A stretch of 42,381 nucleotides of DNA from an uncultured Myxococcales bacterium. GTDB lineage: Bacteria > Myxococcota_A > UBA9042. Made by a program: the position numbers and the translations under genes. The stretch covers positions 1 to 42,381 of the forward strand of contig CAIPXZ010000537.1 of NCBI GenBank assembly GCA_903869075.1. Reading direction: 5' to 3'. A model generated the notes under the pieces. The model was given only the letters and a program-made list of their open reading frames with translations, was not told the DNA's origin and searched no databases. Positions 31,949 to 42,381 of the stretch are shown here, in pieces; the first letter of the stretch is position 1; every line of letters begins with the position of its first letter.

Positions 31949-32815
31949 TCAGGCCTTGGGCTTGCGCGGCTTGGCCGTCGGTCGAAAGCCCGGCACGCCG
32001 CGCGGAATCGCCACAAGCGCCGCCTGCGCCCGCTGCCGGTCGGCCTGCCGCTGTTGCACGACGACGCTCGGCGGCCGCCGCGCGCGTTCTTCGGTCTGCG
32101 GCGCGGTGCGGTGGCGGCGGTCAAGGTCCGAGGGCAGCGTGCCGCCATCTTCAGCGATCAGCGCGCGAAAATCCGCCGGCAGCGGCGCGCGCACGGTAAA
32201 ATGCTCACCGGTCACCGGATGCTTGAGCTCCAGCGCGCGGGCGTGCAGCATCGTCCGCGGCGCCAGCTTCTTGACGATCGGCCCGCCGTAGAGGAAATCA
32301 CCGCAGATCGGCGCGCCCAGCGCCGCCAGCGTGGCGCGGACCTGGTGCTTGCGGCCCTGCTCCGGGATGACGCGGACGAGGCCAAAACGCCGACCGCGGC
32401 CGAGCACCTCGACCTCCGCCGCTGCCGTCAGCCCGCCGTCCGGCACCACCGCCATGAATTCGCCGCCGCCGATCTTGCGCGGCTTGAGCTGCAGGTCCGC
32501 GCGCTGCCACCGCACGCCCGGCACCGGCGAGGTCAGCGCCAGGTAGACCTTCAGCACACGCCGCTCGCGAAACGCCTCATTGGCCAGCCGCGCCGCCTCC
32601 TCGCTGCGGGCAAAAAGCAGCACGCCGGAGGTCTCTTTGTCCAGCCGGTGCACGAGGTGGATGCTCGCCGGATCCTCGCCCTTGGCGGCGACGTGCGCCT
32701 GCAGCCAGGTCAGCGCCGAGGCGACGTCATCGGCGCCGTGCGACAGCAGCCCGGACGGCTTGTCCAGCGCGATCAAAGCGGAGTCCTGGAACAGAATCTT
32801 GGGCTGGAGCGCCAT
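31949..32815 (-). CDS. RluA-family pseudouridine synthase
   Basis: HLVHRLDKETSGVLLFAR catalytic motif; GRKHQVRATLAALGAPICGDFLYGG. ATG at 32815 chosen over the longer ORF start. Confidence 0.93.
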   Translation of the reverse strand: MALQPKILFQDSALIALDKPSGLLSHGADDVASALTWLQAHVAAKGEDPASIHLVHRLDKETSGVLLFARSEEAARLANEAFRERRVLKVYLALTSPVPGVRWQRADLQLKPRKIGGGEFMAVVPDGGLTAAAEVEVLGRGRRFGLVRVIPEQGRKHQVRATLAALGAPICGDFLYGGPIVKKLAPRTMLHARALELKHPVTGEHFTVRAPLPADFRALIAEDGGTLPSDLDRRHRTAPQTEERARRPPSVVVQQRQADRQRAQAALVAIPRGVPGFRPTAKPRKPKA

Positions 32816-32888
32816 GGCCGGGTCCTTGCAGCGCCGGACGGGCTGCGGCAGGCAAGGTAGCACGCATCGGCGGGCGACAAAAACAACG

Positions 32889-32918
32889 AGGCCTGTGAAT
32901 CGGCTGACTCACAGGCCT
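32889..32918 (-). terminator. Rho-independent terminator downstream of tRNA-Pro
   Basis: Perfect 10-bp stem aggcctgtga/tcacaggcct with 10-nt loop; on the minus strand followed by cgttgtttttgtcg. Confidence 0.8.
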
Positions 32919-32981
32919 TGGTCGATCGGATAACTGGGTGACCGGCGCGAGGCGCCCGTTGCAAAAACGGACCCGCGGCGA

Positions 32982-33058
<77 letters not shown>

Positions 33059-33246
33059 ATTTGTGCTGGCCGCAACGCGTCGGCCGGGATTCGCTGGGTT
33101 GGACGGTTGGACCGCCTTCGCCCGAGCGCGCGTGGCGGACACACCGCCAGCGGGCCGGTAGAATGCGTCCGGTCGGTCGGGTTGTCAAGGTCTGACCGGT
33201 TGTCAATCGCTCGCGGCGGCGGCACACTCGCGACCTGGAGGTCTGG

Positions 33247-35778
<2,532 letters not shown>

Positions 35779-35817
35779 ACTGGCGCGTGAACCTTGAACC
35801 AGCGCGAGCGTACCGGC

Positions 35818-36348
35818 ATGAATTTTCAAAGAGCGCGGTGGATCGCGGCAACCGGCGTGGTGCTGGCGGCGCTCGTCGCGGCGCTGGCCTTGCGGTCGCC
35901 GGCGCACGAGGCCAGCGGCAAGGAAGGCGAGGTCGTGGCGGATTTTGAACTGCCGCGCATCACCGCGGCAGGCGTCGAGCTGGCGACAGTGGACGGCCCG
36001 GCGAACCACCGCGGCAAGCCGTTCCTGCTGCACTATTGGGCGCCGAGCTGCGGGCCGTGCCGCGCCGAGCTGCCGCTGTGGCAGGCGCTGGCGACGCAAA
36101 GCGGCGCGAATTTCACGGTGCTGACTGTCGCGGGCGATGACGCGGCGGACGTCACCGGCTACCTCGCGGCGCAGCACATGACGCTGCCGGTGGTGTGGGA
36201 TGACAGCGGCGCGGGCCACCGTGCGCTCAACGTCTGGGGCATCCCGCACACGTTTGCCATCAGCCGCGCGGGCGTGATCGTCCGCGACCTCGAGGGCGCG
36301 CAATCGGCGGCGACGCTGCAAGCCGCGCTGGCGGCAGCGAGCCGCTAG
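35818..36348 (+). CDS. TlpA-like membrane-anchored thioredoxin-fold protein
   Basis: N-terminal hydrophobic anchor; FLLHYWAPSCGPCRAELPLWQAL CxxC motif; WGIPHTFAISRAG cis-Pro region. Confidence 0.9.
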   Translation: MNFQRARWIAATGVVLAALVAALALRSPAHEASGKEGEVVADFELPRITAAGVELATVDGPANHRGKPFLLHYWAPSCGPCRAELPLWQALATQSGANFTVLTVAGDDAADVTGYLAAQHMTLPVVWDDSGAGHRALNVWGIPHTFAISRAGVIVRDLEGAQSAATLQAALAAASR

Positions 36349-36354
36349 CCGCGG

Positions 36355-36972
36355 TCACGTCTCGATCGCCACCGTCGCCACAACGATCAGGTCACCCTCC
36401 ACAGTGGTGCCGACGATGAACACGTCGATGTCCGGCGACAACCCCCACGGCGTCTTGGGCCCGACCCGATAGACGTGCAGGTAGCTGAGCTGCGACGTCA
36501 GGATTTTCTTGAGCTTTTGGAATTGCGGCGCGCGCGCCTTCTCAAAATCCCCCCACCAATCCTGCGGCTCCACGTAGGGCTGCAGCAGCTTCGTCAGCGT
36601 CAGCGACTCCACCGCGCGCTGCGCCAGCGGCAGCGTCTGCGGCCGCTGCACGTAGATCGGCGCGACCTTCGCCTTGATGTTCCAGGCCGTCACGTGCGGC
36701 GTACCGGCACCCGGCAGGACAAAGACCTGCAGCGGGTAGTCGGACTCGCTCGTGTAGAGCAACCCCGACGCGGCGGCGGCAAGCTCCGCCTGCACCGTCG
36801 CTGTCGGCGCGCGGTGCGCCACTGTGGTGGCAGTCAGCGCCGGCAGGGCGACGGCAAACGACGGCGCGGCGTCCACAGCGGCAGCATCGGTCGCGCCAGC
36901 ATCGGCCGCCGGATACGCGGTTGTGGTACAGGCCGCCAGCAGCGCCGGCAGCAGCAAAAAGAAGCGGGACAT
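36355..36972 (-). CDS. Lipoprotein with nuclease A inhibitor (NuiA)-like domain
   Basis: MSRFFLLLPALLAACTTT lipobox; SGLLYTSESDYPLQVFV, EPQDWWGDFEKARAPQFQKLKKILTSQL, VYRVG...DIDVFIVGTTVEGDLIVVATVAIET match the NuiA family pattern as I recall it (GLL..SESEYPFEVF, QDWYEDEE...FQKL, DVYVIGET..GNL.G..TKVVET). ORF upstream of 36972 rejected as extension. Confidence 0.78.
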   Translation of the reverse strand: MSRFFLLLPALLAACTTTAYPAADAGATDAAAVDAAPSFAVALPALTATTVAHRAPTATVQAELAAAASGLLYTSESDYPLQVFVLPGAGTPHVTAWNIKAKVAPIYVQRPQTLPLAQRAVESLTLTKLLQPYVEPQDWWGDFEKARAPQFQKLKKILTSQLSYLHVYRVGPKTPWGLSPDIDVFIVGTTVEGDLIVVATVAIET

Positions 36973-37052
36973 GGGCACCTCCAGACGCGCAAACGGGCGC
37001 GCACAGAGGTATTCGGGCGGGCGGGGATTTTGCCGCGGCAAGAAGCGCCGAA

Positions 37053-37931
37053 TTATTTGCCGCCGACGCATTTTTGCCCGGGCGTCAGGCACTGCCCGCC
37101 CGCCGACGCGCAGTCGACGCACGTGTAGCCGCTGGCGCATGCGGGCGCGCAGCCGGTGCCGAGGCACGGCGCGGCATACGCGGCGATGGCCTTGCCGGCT
37201 TGCTGGGCGGTGCAGGCGCTGTCGTAGCTGTGGCCGTCGCAGCCGCAGATGGGCGAAAATTGGCCAGCACAATCGATGGGTTTGGGCTGGCATTTGCCGA
37301 GCGTGAAGCCGCAGCCGGTGTTGTCGCACCAGGTCGTGGCGCTGCAGTCGGCTTGGGTGGCGCAGGCGGTGGCCGCGACGGCGATGTCCGCTGGCACGTC
37401 GGGCGCGACTTCGCCGCCGGTGTCGCCGCTGTCGGCGGGCGCATCGCTGGTGTCCGTGGCGTCGGTCGGCGTGGCGCAGATGCTGGTGCGGGCCGGGTCG
37501 ACGTCGGGCGCGTCGGTGCACACGCCATTGGATCCCCACATATTTTCGAGGCAGCCGGTCGCAAAGCCGTTGTCGGTCGACCAGCGGTAGCCGATGAGCA
37601 CGCCGCTGGCGTTGAACCACCAGGTCTCGCCGACGTAGCCGCTGCGGCCGTACACGAGCGTGCCGCCGTCGCTGCACGGAACTTCGCCTGCTGACAATGG
37701 AAAATCATAGCAATAGGTCTGCGCCGCGGTCTTGGCTTGGGCAATCGTCGTCGTCAGCGGCACCTTGGTCAGCGCCACCAGCGGGTGGCTGCACGGCGGT
37801 ACGTCCAGCAGCGCCACGTCCTGGTCGTCCAGCGCTTCCACCACAGCGGCGTCATCGGTCGCCGTCGCCTGCGCACCGCAGCCCAGCAGCGCCAGCGCCA
37901 CGCCCATCGTCCCCAGCCATCGCCGCGCCAT
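37053..37931 (-). CDS. Lipoprotein with Kazal-like protease inhibitor domain
   Basis: MARRWLGTMGVALALLGCGAQ lipobox; C-terminal CAGQFSPICGCDGHSYDSACTAQQAGKAIAAYAAPC fits a Kazal-type pattern; Asp/Thr-rich linker; Cys-rich C-terminus. Confidence 0.75.
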   Translation of the reverse strand: MARRWLGTMGVALALLGCGAQATATDDAAVVEALDDQDVALLDVPPCSHPLVALTKVPLTTTIAQAKTAAQTYCYDFPLSAGEVPCSDGGTLVYGRSGYVGETWWFNASGVLIGYRWSTDNGFATGCLENMWGSNGVCTDAPDVDPARTSICATPTDATDTSDAPADSGDTGGEVAPDVPADIAVAATACATQADCSATTWCDNTGCGFTLGKCQPKPIDCAGQFSPICGCDGHSYDSACTAQQAGKAIAAYAAPCLGTGCAPACASGYTCVDCASAGGQCLTPGQKCVGGK

Positions 37932-38080
37932 CGCCACCTCCGCTGCGCAACTCTCGGGCCAGCGGCGGCAAAAGTCACGGGGCAATCGCCGCCTGCGCCG
38001 CAATCGCTTGCCACGCCGCGGGGTGCGCGCCATCATCCGCGGCGTCCCCCATTGCACAACCACCCGCTACCGGAGCGACC

Positions 38081-38839
38081 ATGAGCCACATTTTGGGCAA
38101 ATTTTGTTGGTACGAGCTGAACACAACCGACCTCGCCGCCGCCATCCGTTTCTACGGCCCCGTGGCCGGCTGGACCTTTGACGGCGCCACCGATGGCCCG
38201 CACGCCTACCCGCACATCCGCAACGGCGAAGGCCATGTGGGCGGCGTGACGCTGCTGCAGGAACAGGCCAAGGCCATGGGCGCGCCGCCGCACTGGCTGG
38301 GCTACATCGAGGTGGCGAACACCGACGCGACGCTGGCCAAGCTGCAAGCCTTGGGCGGCACGCTGTATTTTGGCCCGATGGACCTGCCCGGCACCGGGCG
38401 TTTCGCCGTCGTCGCCGATCCGCAGGGCGCGGCGTTCGCGCTGTACCAGCCAGAAAAGCAGGAGCCGGCGCGCGATCCCAAGCAGCCCGGCGAATTCAAC
38501 TGGCACGAGCTGGCTTGCAACGATCCGGTGGCGGCTTTTGCCTTTTATTCCGAGCTGTTCGGCTGGGAGACGAAGGTCGAGATGGACATGGGGCCGATGG
38601 GCATCTACCGGGTCTTTGGCCTGGGCGACCAGCAGATGGGCGGCATCTTCAAGCGGCCGCCGCAGATGCCGGTGTCGGCGTGGCTGTACTACATCATGGT
38701 GGCGGACGTGGACGCGGCGCTGCAGCGCGCGACGGACGGCGGCGCCAAGCTGCTCAACGGGCCGATGCCGGTGCCGGGCGGCGGGCGCATCGTGCAGCTG
38801 CTGGATCCGCAGGGCACGATGTTCGCGATCGTCGGCTAG
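38081..38839 (+). CDS. VOC (glyoxalase/bleomycin resistance) family protein, two tandem VOC modules
   Basis: FCWYELNTTDLAAAIRFYGPVAGW... and FNWHELACNDPVAAFAFYSELFGWE...; ADPQGAAFALYQP and LDPQGTMFAIVG. Confidence 0.93.
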   Translation: MSHILGKFCWYELNTTDLAAAIRFYGPVAGWTFDGATDGPHAYPHIRNGEGHVGGVTLLQEQAKAMGAPPHWLGYIEVANTDATLAKLQALGGTLYFGPMDLPGTGRFAVVADPQGAAFALYQPEKQEPARDPKQPGEFNWHELACNDPVAAFAFYSELFGWETKVEMDMGPMGIYRVFGLGDQQMGGIFKRPPQMPVSAWLYYIMVADVDAALQRATDGGAKLLNGPMPVPGGGRIVQLLDPQGTMFAIVG

Positions 38840-38865
38840 CCGCAACCGCCAGGACCGCAAAAACC

Positions 38866-38903
38866 AGAACGGCCGCCTCCACTTGCGCGGGGGCGGCCGT
38901 TCT
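38866..38903. terminator. Bidirectional-type hairpin between convergent VOC gene and rpoC
   Basis: Perfect 12-bp stem agaacggccgcc/ggcggccgttct; minus-strand exit reads ctggtttttgcgg. Confidence 0.8.
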
Positions 38904-38926
38904 ACTTTCAGACACCGATCGCGGCT

Positions 38927-42381
<3,455 letters not shown>

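Noticed and set aside
36973-37677. N-terminal extension of the NuiA-like ORF
   Set aside because: Arg/His-rich translation overlapping the Kazal-like gene; a lipobox start exists at 36972.

Overview
High-GC bacterial chromosomal window of about 42 kb with dense, compact gene packing. The domain content (Ser/Thr kinase, CHASE2 cyclase, AgmX-like protein, MopE-type and fibrinogen-like secreted proteins) resembles Myxococcota/Deltaproteobacteria, but this is an inference and not a phylogenetic placement. Housekeeping anchors are alaS, deoB, a SpoU-family rRNA methyltransferase, an isolated nuoB, two RluA-like pseudouridine synthases, tRNA-Pro(CGG) and the 3' part of rpoC, truncated by the window end. 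Accessory content: (i) a translationally overlapping trio of PanE/ApbA-like reductase, XdhC-like protein and a DUF309-MocA fusion, with no molybdoenzyme subunits in the window; (ii) a secreted fibrinogen-like-domain protein followed by a Ser/Thr kinase-TPR / CHASE2-cyclase / AgmX-like signalling cluster; (iii) a giant MopE-like Asp/Cys-repeat lipoprotein with an internal in-frame segmental duplication; (iv) a degenerate-receiver HD-GYP protein; (v) two adjacent lipoproteins that look like inhibitors, one NuiA-like (nuclease A inhibitor) and one Kazal-like. No CRISPR array, transposase, phage module or rRNA was seen. The most plausible under-described elements are the NuiA/Kazal lipoprotein pair, the DUF309-MocA cassette and the kinase/cyclase/AgmX cluster. 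All functional assignments come from reading motifs, without database searches.
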